Assembly (NCBI GenBank): GCA_029582165.1
Contig: CM055879.1
Coordinates: forward strand, 31,034,830-31,098,829
Length of the DNA: 64,000 nt
DNA from: Portulaca oleracea
Lineage: Eukaryota > Streptophyta > Magnoliopsida > Caryophyllales > Portulacaceae
Reading direction: 5' to 3'
Positions 53,318 through 64,000 of the stretch are shown here, one piece after another (position 1 is the stretch's first letter; every line of letters starts with the position of its first letter). Both the position numbers and the translations under genes were made by a program. The notes beneath the pieces were generated by a model that was given only the letters and a program-made list of their open reading frames with translations, was not told where the DNA came from and searched no databases.

Positions 53318-53959
53318 TAAAATTATAAATTAGAAGCATATTTTATATATTATCTTAAGTCCATGTTAGATTAATTCTCCTCGTAGAGTGGTTGTAGCTA
53401 TGGCTAAATTGTAGAGCTCCCATTAACCTCAAACATTGTTGATTGAAGACATTTAAATAATTATTAATGTTGCGTTCTTGAGTACTAGGAAATTAAATGT
53501 GCATTTATGAACTCACAAAAGTCTTGTCACATCATGTAAAATATTTTTGAAGTCTTTGAAAAAAGTATATATTCCTATCTTAACTAAGTTCCAATATTGA
53601 CTCAAAAAGTTCCAATGTTTGTGAATTGTACCACTTATAGTGATTAAGTTCCTGTAGTTAAATAAATACGGCTTTTTATTGGTGGGTATCTACAGTCAAT
53701 AGATTTGTTAATTATATTGTTATTAAAATTTCATTAAATTAACCATATTATTATGGTTGTTAATTATCAAAAGAGATATGCATATTACTTATATTTGGAG
53801 ACAGTGAGCATCAACGCACTTTTCGCCTTGGAGAAAAAACCCTAGGTATCCGCCATTGTCATATAGGGCATATGCACCCTCTTGCATAGGGTTTTCTCTA
53901 TCCAAATCAACCGGCTTTGTTGGTAAGCCTGAGCGCACTCCTTCTTGGGGTTTATCTTT
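53318..53959. other. spacer, AT-rich; start of LINE-like leader
   Basis: 53800-53960 may be the 5' leader of the LINE ORF1 fragment that follows. Nothing else seen. Confidence 0.35.
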
Positions 53960-54360
53960 CGCTAGTGTTTATCAGTGTAGTTACAAGAAAGTTGAGTAAG
54001 GAATGATAACTCCATTGTTGAAAACTTGGGAAACTTCAAACTTACGGAAGAAGAAGAGATACTGGAATTGGAGGACCAGGCGACGGAAAACGTAAATGTC
54101 CAAATTGAACTATGCCTCATGGGACGTTTGTTAACAAAAAAACATTTCAATGTAGAGGGCCTGAAGGCGGCATTAAAGAACCTTTAGAGACCTACTCAAA
54201 GGGTCTTGATTCGGGACCTTGACAAAAACCTGTTTGTGTTCCAATATTATTCTCATGAGGACAAGGAAACGGTGATGGAAAAGGGACCATGGTCGTATGA
54301 AGACCACCTACTGTTGTTGAAACAAATGATTAGAGAGGAAAACGCATCGAAAATCATGTG
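53960..54360 (+). pseudogene. LINE ORF1-like (DUF4283) fragment
   Basis: The plus strand encodes, with one stop, LGNFKLTEEEEILELEDQAT, CLMGRLLTKKHFNVEGLKAA and VLIRDLDKNLFVFQYYSHED, then VMEKGPWSYEDHLLLL: the L-x-x-E-E, L-V-G-R-x-L-T-x-K, L-F-x-F-x-F and G-P-W-x-F blocks of DUF4283, the RNA-binding N-terminal domain of plant LINE ORF1. The zinc knuckle and ORF2 are absent; homology stops where the hairpin repeat begins. Confidence 0.8.
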
Positions 54361-54782
54361 GTACAAGTATAACGGTCCGTGTTGGAGCAACACATTCCAT
54401 GGTGCCTCAACACGGTCCGTGTTGAGCCGAGGATTCTTATATTTGCTTTCTGGAAACCAACACGACCCGTGCTAGTCTTATCTTGACCCATGTTGATCTA
54501 ATAACTTGTGTTTATCCTATATATGACCATTATACTTGTACCACATGATTTATCATGCTATATAATCTTCTTATATTCTTGAAATAATCCCAACAATGAG
54601 AAATCATGTGGTACAAGTATAAGGATGATATATAGGTTAAACACGAGTTATATGATCAACATAGGTCAAGATAAGACCAGCACAGATCATGCTTGTCTCC
54701 AGAAAGCTAATCTAAGAGTTTTAGGCTCAACACGGACCGTGTTGCTCCAACACGGACCATGATGAACCTACCACGGACCATG
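54352..54782. repeat. long inverted repeat (about 180-bp arms, 49-base loop)
   Basis: Left arm 54372-54551 and right arm 54601-54782 are imperfect complements (e.g. TTATACTTGTACCACATGAT in the left arm, its complement at 54602). Both arms contain CAACACGGTCCGTGTTG, itself palindromic. The 21-bp word AATCATGTGGTACAAGTAT-AA also precedes the left arm at 54352, so it occurs three times. Confidence 0.85.
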
Positions 54783-55600
54783 TTGAGGCCCAGAATTTGC
54801 TTAATGCTTTAACGACTTTATAATCTTCAACATTAAGTTATAATCTCATTTTAATACTAGATTTAAGGTCCCAACAACTATATTATCTTTATACCACATG
54901 GTCAATTGACTTAATCAAGGTCAAGGTACTCATTAAAGACCTTGATTAAGTCCTTTGCCAAGGGTCTAAAGAGGGTGAGAAGCCCCCTATAAATAGAAGA
55001 ACATACTATCCTCTAATCACATCCTATCATTCTTGTTTAGACTGAGCTATACTTGAGTGTATCAAGTGAGAAACAATTTTCTTGAGTGTGTTAAGTGTTA
55101 AGTTTTATCCCTTTGAATATTTACGGTATAGTAAATAGTTCTTAAGGAAAGTAAATTTGTCCACGACTCTTTACAATATCCAAAGTGAGACAACCATTGG
55201 AATCTATATCATATCCCCTTTCCTCCAACATAAGGTTCCATGATGAACTTGATCAGCTCCCTTGAATACCACCGACGCCAAGTCACAAAACACAATCAAA
55301 GGTAACACAATCTCTTGATCTGCTACTCAACTAAGTACTTCTAGTTGAGACTCATACTCACAAAAAATGCTACTCACTTAATGTTTGGCTACCCAAGTGA
55401 ATATCTCAACTCACTTGATATGCTTTCCCTTTTAGAAATCTTGAGTCAAACATTGTTCTTGTTTATTTTCTCAATACCTATATACATTCAAAAATTAATT
55501 ATTTTGTTCGCTTCCGTTGCAATATTATATCCGTTCAATATGGATCCAATTCCTAACGAGTGTTCTCATATCTGAATTTCGATCCTAACAAATATCATGT
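54783..55600. other. probable LTR fragment
   Basis: AAGCCCCCTATAAATAGAAG at 54981-55000 resembles the TATA region of a plant LTR (U3/R), followed by repeated CTTGAGTGTxTTAAGTG words. No primer-binding site or coding region found nearby; class not assigned. Confidence 0.35.
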
Positions 55601-57392
55601 GAATTCTTCTAGTTGTTGGGGCTTGGGACACATATCTCGCTTAAAGTAAAAGCATTTTTATACTTGATTTTCTTGTTGAGATCAAGGTGCTTAACGTTGT
55701 GCATAATCTTGAGTAATTATGATTTCCATCTTGATTCTTCAACAAAAATATTACCTCAATAACAACATAATCTTGCAAAATGTTATGGAAATATTTCATA
55801 AGTAAATTTAAAGATTGAATCAATTCATTAAGATTTCCAAAATAATAACATATAATCTTTCAATGATAAAGATTAATAGTGTTCAAAATTATATCAAATT
55901 AAATAAAAGCTCAATATATTCAAAAAGTCAACATGTTAGAAAAATTATAGAAAGAAATTAAGATAGTAAATATTTTATATAAAATCTAATCTCCCATGTC
56001 ATTAGAGTTCTAACACGTCAAACTTAGGTAAGTTTAAGGACATAACAGAATAACAGGCAACACTAAGGTCAATTACACACTAAGGGTAGGGACAATATCT
56101 TTAGCAAATCCGATGACATTGACAAAGTTTGTTTAAACTAACAATAATAAGGGTTCACTACACGTATCAAGCAACATATATTCTCATATACAAAGAATGA
56201 TACTTTAATTTCTAGTCTTTTGTATTATAAAAATCGCGGTAGAATCCTTAAGAAAAGGTTGTCTACCTGATGTAAATACTTACTTTACTTGCCAAAAAAA
56301 AATATAATAAAGCATGATACTTTACAATATATCAACCCAACTAAGTATATATATAATGACATTTTTTACTTTCATCAAAATTTACACTTAGAATGTAATC
56401 ATTACATTGAGTCACCCAACGTCCTTATAGAATCAAATATATATCAACATATAATTTTATTGTAAAAAAATTACAAATTCACAGGCTTACAAAATTGCTA
56501 TTGAATTGTGTTCACCTCGCTTGTACGTGCCAACACAAAAATATACATATATGTACTTACATACATATGTGTTTGTTTGTTTGCTTGTTTTCTTGGGATG
56601 AGGTTCAATCCAACAAATACAATGAAGAAAAAAAATGACATCTAGTATATAAATACTCTAAATATGAACTCTAAGTCTAAAATCTTATTATCACTATGTC
56701 AATTTACATGCATCCATGCGTTTTGGTATTATGTTGAAGGTTTTGATTTTTGAGAATCTACACTTCTAGGCAGTAAACTAATGCTTCTTCAATCTTAATC
56801 TCTGAAGCTTTACATTACTAACTGTGAGTTTGATGTTGTCTTTAGAATCTCAAAAGATGTTGCACTGAAAAAGAAGAGTGTAATCTTGGAGTAACAGACA
56901 TATATCCAGGTGTATTGTGTCAAGAAAATGCCAATTTGAAATGGAATACTGTCATCTTGGGGTTGTATTGGAATAAGAATATGCAACAATAGAGCAAACA
57001 TAAGCAACTCAAGACAAAGCGAAGAGTCATTTATGTTTTTGCTTACTTGACTCTGAATTGAATGGCAATATTTGACCTTTTATCCACAATCCATCCACCA
57101 TACCTTTTTTTTTTTCCTTCTTAGAGTATATTTGGACTGTGGAAAAAGGAGTGAAAAGAAAAAAAAATTCAAAAATAATAATGTATGTTTCTGTATTTGC
57201 ATTCAAGAAAAATAAAATAAAATAAATAGTTGAAATAGCAAGTGGAAACTTTAGGACAAGAAAGAATAAAATGTCGTCATCTCGAAAAGAGAGGAAAGTT
57301 GATAGAAAAATTTGATTTGAAGCTCGACTTTTCTCTCCTCCATGTTTTGTACATATCTAGATTTTCTCTCTCATTTTTTTGTTCTCCCATGC
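55601..57392. other. intergenic, AT-rich, nothing recognised
   Basis: Only short biased frames. Confidence 0.5.
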
Positions 57393-57393
57393 G

Positions 57394-57430
<37 letters not shown>

Positions 57431-57431
57431 G
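57393..57431. repeat. (TCTA)n microsatellite
   Basis: About nine to ten perfect TCTA units. Confidence 0.97.
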
Positions 57432-57521
57432 ATCCAGATTTTGAAAAATCGATCGTCGGAATCATATTCTCTTGTACTAAACACACGTTTAATATGCTTA
57501 TTTTGCTGTGTATATTTTGAG

Positions 57522-58085
57522 ATGGATCTAAATTTTTTGACGCTAATATACTAAACTTTTTGAGGGTATTGGACAATAATGCACTGAACTTTGACCTTGG
57601 ACAATAATGCACTGAATTTTGAGGGGTGTTCGACAATAATGCACCCGGAACAATTTCGACGGTGACTGACTTGGTGGCGATCTTACGTAGTAGGACGAGA
57701 AGATAAATTAGCTAAATAATATTTAAATTTATGACATGTCAGTTAATCTACATAAACAAATTAAGGTGATTTATACAACTACAACACCGATCTCTCAGTG
57801 AAAACACATTTAAGCAAATGTGATTTTATGTTTTTTTTTTACTCTTTTCAAAGTTGATTGCCTTTACTTATATGTGCATTAGTTCATAAATTTAAATATG
57901 TTTGGGCTAAGTCATCTCCTCCTCCTGCTACATAGGTTACCACTGAGTCAGTCATTATCGAAATCGTTCTTGGTGCACTATTGTTCAACACCCCCCAAAG
58001 TATAGTGTATTATTGTCCAAGGTTAAAGTTCAGTGTATTATTGTCTAATACCCCAAAAGTTCAGTATATTAGTATTTAAAAACCC
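57522..58085. mobile_element. Mutator-like MITE, family A copy 2
   Basis: Collinear with 9200-9722: GACAATAATGCACTGAACTT, ACAATTTCGACGGTG-CTGACTTGG, TTTAAGCAAATGTGATTTTA and ACCCCCCAAAGTATAGTGTA. Flanks TATTTTGAG (57513-57521) and TATTTTGAT (58086-58094) match at 8 of 9. The left terminus is slightly longer than in copy 1. Confidence 0.82.
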
Positions 58086-58829
58086 TATTTTGATAATTCA
58101 ATGGAAATTGAATTATTTTCTGTGCATGTTTTCATTAAACCAAATAAGAAAATAAGTGAATGAAATTTTTTTCCTTCAAAGTTTACTTAATTAAATTAAA
58201 CGGGGGGGGGGGGGGGGGATTGTTGTCATCTTTATTTTCTTTCTTCTTATTTTTATTCAGAGATTTTTTCCCCACCCTTTTCTCACAATCCAAATTAAAC
58301 ACTATCTTTAAAGTTGATATGTCCATTGTATGCAAGAAGTTAATGTATTAGAATGTGAAAATACCCTTGATATTATCGGTAATTTTGATCACACGACACA
58401 CTCTCTATTATTTACTCCAAAAATTGTTTTTGGAGTAACGAACATCACGTAATAAGAAAATGAACATCACATTTTGTTGAACCCGGGAGTGCTTAGAAAG
58501 TGAAACACAATCATGCTCAAATGAAATGGACATTATGGGCAAACCAAATAGACATTATACTTAAACTAAATGAACATCATCTTCAGACCAAGTAGACATT
58601 GGCTGCCAAAACTGAGCAATTATTAATGTGCCTGGAAAGAGATATACGTGTGATTAATATGTGCATATCTTTCTATGCAAGCATTAATTACATAGTTTTG
58701 GCTGCCAATGGAAGGAAAAAAAAAAGGGGTAGGAGGTGAGCTAGCCAAAAAAAAAAAGTGGATTAATTCCAACCCTGGATTGAGAGATGAAAGACTGAGA
58801 TTGGCCATGAGCACATGCTTACATAACCT

Positions 58830-58889
<60 letters not shown>

Positions 58890-59003
58890 ATATATATATA
58901 CAACAACAACAACGACAACCTCTCAGGTAACACGTTTAAGTGCGGTCTGGAGGATCCTAATGTAGGCAGCCTTACCCCCATAAATGAAGTAGGGATTATT
59001 GAA

Positions 59004-59045
<42 letters not shown>

Positions 59046-59939
59046 AATCCCTACTTTGGTTATGTATTATGATGATCCAAAAAAATAATAAGTTCAAATA
59101 ACACGTTAAAACTGCAAAGACAAATCAAACCAAAATCTAACTCATAAAAGATGTTGGAGATTTTTTTTTTTTTAATTTGAATGTTCACAGTCATCAGAAA
59201 TATGGATATACCTTTCCTTTTATTTCTATTATCCGAAACCAAATTAACACTTTGATAGTTCACATAAGAAAATCACCCAAAACATTGAATACTAGAGATT
59301 AGTTTTTCATGCATTATTCAAATACAAAACGATTTGAATCCAAAATTTTTAAAGTACTACTTAAAAATTTAACATATGAGTGAAAATCAACATTATCCAT
59401 ATAGAATTTTATGTCAACATGAGACAACGTAGCTTGGGCTCTGTCAAAATCTTGATAGTTTGGAACCACTAGCATTTTAATACATGGAATTTGTGTAGGA
59501 GAAGATACTTTGCATTATCTTTACTTTTTCCATGTTTCTATCTTCTTTCAACTATTCACATGGATTGCTATTCCTTTTGTTGGTTCTCAATTGTTTTTCA
59601 TTAACATCTTGTTGATCACATACATAAATGGCAACTCATGTTACATGTTTCTTAAGAAAATCTTCTAAAACAAGGAGCAATTATTTAATACATTGAAGCT
59701 CGTCACTTGAATTGGTTGGTCCCACTATTTTGAAAATAAGTTATTAATCCCCTTGTTATTTGGTGTTTTAAAAGTTGATAATTTAAGATGATAGTGGATG
59801 ATATCGTTGGTAGAACTGCAAGTACCTCATTCAATCAATTTCAAAATTATTACAACTATAATTCTGCAAAAAACTTGATATACTTGGCAATTGGTCTTGT
59901 TGTAATGCTTTCACGCTTGCTTCATTAGTATTGTAATTT
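58086..59939. other. intergenic; homopolymer, (TA)n tracts, short repeats
   Basis: G-run at 58202-58219; GAACATCA/GGACATTA words at 58430-58610; (TA)n at 58833-58900 and 59007-59040; a CAACAACAACGACAACCTCT segment at 58902-58985 (SINE- or LTR-like, unassigned); MITE-like AATAATCCCTACTTTGG at 59044. No gene. Confidence 0.5.
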
Positions 59940-61278
59940 AAGGAGGGAAAAAGGAAATAGAGAATCCACATCGTGCCTTTGTGGACACAACATACTACTT
60001 GGGCTCTTCATTTGTAGCTTCCCGTCGTGCTAGGATTGGCATCCAGTAGCCCCATATTCGAGAAGTATTTAGCTTTCAATAACTTATATGCGAGAGAGTT
60101 TTGTGCATGAAAGAGGGCTTGGCTAACAGGACCTCATTAGACACTTCGAGCTCTCTAAAGCCAAGCCCCCTACTAGTTTTTGGATCACACAATTTCCTCT
60201 TAGTAACCCAATGGATTTTCTTTACCCCCCTCGCTCCCCACCAATATTTGTTGATAATAGCATGGATGTTTTCACGAACTCGGAGTCTGAAAATACTCGT
60301 CGCATATGTGGGTATTGCTTAGGCCACAATATTCATAAGGACCTCTCTACCCTCACATGATAATTTTCTTCCCATTCACCCCATCACACTCTTTGTAACT
60401 TTGTCCCTGCTACTAGCAAACGCCTTCCTTTTCGACCTACTTGCATGCGTTAGAAGTCCGAGATATTTTTCATTGGATGACACCTCTCTCATATCCAGGA
60501 TAATGAGGATATGATTCTTTGTTGTTGAGGTACACCCTTGCTGAAGTCAATACTGGAATTCGCATAGTTTGCCTTCTAGCCTGAGGCCTCCTAATAAAGT
60601 TTCAGCTGATTCTTTATGGCATGACCATGCACCACATTAGCTTTGGCAAAGCATAGAGAGTCATCGAAAAATAACAAGTGTGAAATAGCTAGGGTTGTCC
60701 TGTAGATGTTGTACCTCGATATCGCTTTTATCAACAACTTTGGAGATAAGACTTGAGAGTGCTTTGGTGAGAAAAAGAAATAGATATGGCTAGATTGGGT
60801 CGTCTTGACGGAGTCCCCTGCTAGGCTTTACCAGACCACACAATTAATCATTTGATAATAAATTACAACATAGTAGTCTCCACACATCTCATTACATTAC
60901 CAACCCACCCATTCCTCTCGATCTAACCCCATCTTTAGCATCACTTGTCGTAAAAAATCTCACTGCATCCTATTGTATGCCTTGGCCATGTCAAGTTCGA
61001 TTGTCATCCTCCCATTAGCCGATTGGTTCCCCTTCATTGAGTGGAAAATTTCAAATGCTACCAAGATGTTATCGGTTATTAGCCGAATGACATGAAAGCA
61101 CTTTGGTTGAAAGATATAATATCAGGAAAATAGATTTCAATCGATTATTAATTACCTTTCATGACCAGCTTAACATACGTTATAGAGGCTAATCGACCAA
61201 TATTCAATGATCTCCTCCGGGTTGCTCATCTTTGGGATCAATACCACATGTGAATGGTTCAACTTTTTGGGAAACTCA

Positions 61279-61596
61279 CTACCATTCAAAATAGCTAATA
61301 CGTACTGCATATGCAACATTGTCCCCACCACCTACTAGTATTTCTGAGAAAATATATGGGTTCAACCCATTAGGCCCGGGGGCCTTGTTCGGGTCCATCA
61401 TGCACAACACTTCCACCACTTCTTCTCTCGTATATGGTTGGAAAAGGTCGTCATTCATAGCTTGGGTTACTCGCCTCTCAACAGAGTTTAACATTTGATC
61501 TACTCGCCGAGGCGTCTCAGAGAGAAGAGGGACATGTAGTATTCTATAATCACTTACTAGATTTTTTAGGGCTCGTGGATACTTGTCTCGACCCAT
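61279..61596 (-). pseudogene. LINE RT N-terminal block
   Basis: LFQPYTREEVVEVLCMMDPN and KAPGPNGLNPYIFSE: the F-x-x-E-E-V...M-x-P-x-K-A-P-G-P-D-G signature opening LINE reverse transcriptase, here with N for D in the P-D-G. The frame then breaks. Confidence 0.88.
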
Positions 61597-62060
61597 CCGT
61601 CAAACACGTAATGGTCTTTAACTTCCTTCTACCATTTGCCTGTTGATGAAACCAACTAGAATTTTAGTCCCCGTGACTAATATATTGTACTCACGATCTC
61701 TGCTACCACATCAACTCCTCCTTCCACCACCATTACATGAGTTACTCAAGAATCAATTTTCTGCTAGTTTGCTCCTAAGTGAACTGGAGCCTGTTGGTAA
61801 GTCTCCTTATTTCTTTTGAACATTGTCGAACTCTCTATCATTCAACTTCAACAACGCCCCCATGCACTTATCTATCCACGTTAAGCACCCTGTCACACTC
61901 CCACCACAATTATAGTTATGTCAAGCATGCTTAATGACTTCCTCACACTGATCATTCAAAGTCCATGTGGCTTCAAATCTCATCCCCTTTCTCTTCCTTC
62001 TTTGTTAATGCAAGCTGAAGCATTTGATGATTATGAGAAGATGATCTGATATACCACCAT

Positions 62061-62513
62061 TAAGGGTGGGCAATGGGCCGAGTCGAGGCGGGTTAGGATC
62101 GGCCCATTACTTATGTAGTGTCGGGTCAGGTCAAGGTCGACCCTTTGTAGCAATGGATCGGGTCAGGGCTTTTCGGTAAAAATAAGGGTCAACATATATA
62201 TGAGACAGCCCATTTGACCCTAAAGTTAAAATTAAATGTATTTGTACCAAAAAAGTAATTATGTTAATTATTATTTAATGTGGAGTATTAATATTATATT
62301 TAAGGTTAGCATTTAAAATAATAGGAAAAACTAATTTGTTTTGAGTTATTAATCAGTCGGCCTGGTCCGTCGGTTCACCAACCCTTGAACATTGTGAAAC
62401 GGGCCAGCTTGTTAATGACCCGATCTTTCATCAACCCGAACCTTTAACAACCCTTATTTTTTAGGGTCCGATCCTCTTAACTCTATGGGGTCCCGATCCA
62501 TTGCCCACCCTTA
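62061..62513. mobile_element. hAT-like MITE, 453 bp, nested in the LINE
   Basis: Perfect 16-bp inverted termini TAAGGGTGGGCAATGG. The interior is rich in GGGTCGGGTC/GACCCGATCC-type words. Flanks ACCACCAT and GTGACCAT match at 5 of 8. LINE endonuclease coding lies on both sides, so this insertion is younger than the LINE. Confidence 0.85.
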
Positions 62514-62690
62514 GTGACCATTTATGTGTAACACCTTAGCTTCCAGGAAAAGACCTACCCATTCAACTTGGGCACAAAAACGATTGAGCACTTCTTCCAC
62601 CGATCCTACCCCTTTCTACTTGTTCCAACGTATGAGTTTATATCCATTTTCCTGCAAGTCTGCCAACCTACAACCATCGTCAATTGAATA

Positions 62691-62771
62691 GCCCTAATAC
62701 AACCTCGAGTTTCTTTGTTTTATTTATTTATCAAATTACTTAATTTTTACAATTGGAACATATATAATGTC
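62691..62771. other. short spacer between LINE and copia
   Basis: AT-rich junction sequence. Confidence 0.4.
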
Positions 62772-63267
62772 TGTTGGGTTGAATGTGGAGACCAATTTTG
62801 GGTTGGTCTCTATCTCTTGGGGAGCAAGGTAGAAGAGTTTGAGTGGGAATCAGATTGTTGATTTGTTCCACTTCTTTTTTGTAATTCCTTTGCTGTAGGG
62901 ACTCTATTAATCCTAAAATTGTGTTAGCCTTGTACTATAAATAGAGCCTAGGTGCTAGGTTTATTTGCACAGCAATTGAGAGTGTTTCATCTTATACCAT
63001 AAGAGATTGACCTGTAATCTCTGTGTTCCTGAGGGAGTTGTGTGAGGCTCATCTGTGAGTATTGAGTTCTCAGGTTGTAACTCTAGGGAGGTTGTGAGAG
63101 ATTGTGGAGGTCAGGAATCTCAAACACATTGTAATCCTCTGATAGTGCATCGTTCGTGGTTTTTTCCCGGTTTGGGTTTTTCCACGTTAATTCCTTGTGT
63201 TGAATCTTTATTTATTTTTCGCCCTTATTATTGTTTGTCGGCTAACTACGTCCTGAGAATCCTAACA
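62772..63267 (+). repeat. 5' LTR of a Tnt1-type Ty1/copia element
   Basis: 496 bp from TGTTGGGTTGAATG to GAATCCTAACA (TGTT...AACA ends). TATAAATA at 62936-62943. The primer-binding site TGGTATCAGAGC follows at 63270-63281 after a 2-base gap. The left flank ATGTC would be the target duplication; its partner is off the window. Confidence 0.93.
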
Positions 63268-63269
63268 AG

Positions 63270-63281
63270 TGGTATCAGAGC
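63270..63281 (+). other. copia primer-binding site (initiator tRNA-Met)
   Basis: TGGTATCAGAGC, complementary to the 3' end of initiator tRNA-Met, the standard primer of plant copia elements. Confidence 0.95.
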
Positions 63282-63319
63282 TTTGGTTGGAGCGTGGTTG
63301 ATCTGCAGATTGAGAAGCA

Positions 63320-63994
63320 ATGGCGGGCGCTATTGTGAAGATTCCAGAATTCGATGGGAAAGACTACGCATGGTGGAGGATGCGCGTTGAGGATGTGCTC
63401 CGCCAGCAAAGGTTGCATCTTGCGATGGGTGAAAAGCCAAAAGAGATGGAACAGAAGGATTGGGAAGAGCTTGATGGTCAGACATTCAGTACGGTCAGGC
63501 TGACGCTAGCTCGGAACGTGGCTTTCAACGTCAAAGATCAGAAAACGACAAAAGACCTGCTCGAGGCCTTGCAAAACACATATGAGAAACCTTCGGTGAA
63601 CAAGGTATATGTTTACGTCGTTTTTGAATTTAAGATGCATGGTCCGTGATATGCATGATAGTATGAATGAGTTGAATATGGTACTATCAAAATTAACCTC
63701 TGTGGGATTTAAGTTCGACGATGAGATGAATGCTAATATACTATTGGCTACCCTACCTAAGTCTTGGGAAAATTTCGTGACACTTCTTCAACTAAGAAGG
63801 ATGAGAAGCTGAAGTTTGGGGAAATTAGAGACTTGGTCCTGAATGAAAGTATTCGCAGGAAAGATTCCGACGTGTCTGAGTCTTCGGGGGATGCTTTGAC
63901 TGTCAGGGGTAGGAGGAATAGTGGGAGTTCGGGTCGGGGTCGATCAAAATCTAGAGGTCGAAACATGAGCAAGTGTTGTGTTGAACTGTGGTGA
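63320..63994 (+). pseudogene. copia gag, frameshifted, running to the right edge
   Basis: MAGAIVKIPEFDGKDYAWWR, MRVEDVLRQQRLHLAMGEKP and TKDLLEALQNTYEKPSVNK are Tnt1-type gag. The frame shifts near 63610 (FNLRCMVRDMHDSMNELNMV, LLATLPKSWENFV) and again near 63780 (KDEKLKFGEIRDLVLNESIR, VRGRRN, GRGRSKSRGR), ending in a frame-broken start of the zinc knuckle (NCGD) at the window edge. Capsid protein; two frameshifts make this copy defective unless they are sequencing errors. Confidence 0.92.
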
Positions 63995-64000
63995 TAGAGG

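Larger units (their letters stand above)
59940..62690 (-). mobile_element. L1-type LINE ORF2 remnant, interrupted by an hAT MITE
   Basis: The minus strand, from high to low coordinates, encodes an endonuclease tail (62514-62690 and 62000-62060, around a S-D-H-L block), the endonuclease-RT linker (61600-62000: FEATWTLNDQCEEVIK), the RT start (61279-61596) and the RT core plus linker with many frameshifts (60000-61270: NTHMRRVFSDSEF, LLSTNIGGERGG, KENPLGY). zf-RVT and RNase H are missing at the low end. Confidence 0.85.

Noticed and set aside
53962..54150. Minus-strand frame MKCFFVNKRPMRHS
   Set aside because: Antisense to the DUF4283 (LINE ORF1) blocks that are clearly read on the plus strand.
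58829..59072. Frames of alternating Ile/Tyr
   Set aside because: Direct translation of (TA)n tracts.
1..64000. A multi-gene functional cluster or novel system joining LAX, NPH3-like and glutaredoxin genes
   Set aside because: They are tens of kilobases apart, differently oriented and separated by transposons; the shared auxin theme of two of them is most simply coincidence.

Overview
The window is nuclear DNA of a flowering plant, most likely a eudicot. The evidence is intron-split genes with plant-only families (AUX1/LAX auxin carrier, NPH3/RPT2-like adaptor, CC-type glutaredoxin), a nuclear tRNA-Gln gene, and an AT-rich intergenic space packed with plant transposons (Cassandra TRIMs with a 5S-like domain, Ty1/copia, L1-type LINEs, Stowaway and Tourist MITEs, Mutator-like and hAT elements). 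The species cannot be named from the sequence.

Genes. At 278-1561 (minus) lie the first four coding exons of an AUX1/LAX auxin influx carrier, whose 3' half is off the left edge. At 20851-20922 (minus) is tRNA-Gln(UUG). At 25883-33536 (plus) is a four-exon NPH3/RPT2-like gene of 643 codons; its first intron is about 5.5 kb and full of repeats, and its last intron uses a GC-AG splice pair. At 49457-49795 (minus) is an intronless CC-type glutaredoxin with an unusual C-terminal tail. All other recognisable coding sequence comes from transposons or is a gene fragment carried by one.

Layout. 1-2.0 kb: LAX gene and promoter. 2.2-14.5 kb: MITEs, a 5'-truncated LINE (6001-8289), a TRIM remnant, three Mutator-like elements (9200-9722, 9890-11555, 12395-13870), with a Cassandra element nested in the last. 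14.9-18.0 kb: RNase H debris and a decayed Tnt1-type copia. 19.3-25.5 kb: LINE debris, tRNA, a Tourist MITE, Stowaways and a chimeric Cassandra LTR. 25.9-33.5 kb: NPH3-like gene. 36.1-37.8 kb: a Mutator-like element carrying the start of a BAM1-like receptor kinase gene (Pack-MULE). 40.5-46.8 kb: tandem repeats, MITEs and a fairly young copia lacking the integrase core. 46.9-62.7 kb: LINE debris, glutaredoxin, MULE and hAT elements, a long hairpin repeat, and a LINE interrupted by an hAT MITE. 62.8-64 kb: 5' LTR and gag of a Tnt1-type copia that runs off the right edge.

The most informative new observations are element boundaries defined by perfect target-site duplications read directly from the sequence, the BAM1-like capture, the rearranged Cassandra/5S copies, the long hairpin at 54.35-54.78 kb, the GC-AG intron, and the glutaredoxin C-terminal extension. 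No prokaryote-style system, CRISPR array or operon is present. LAX and NPH3-like proteins both act around auxin transport, but nothing here shows that they are functionally linked.
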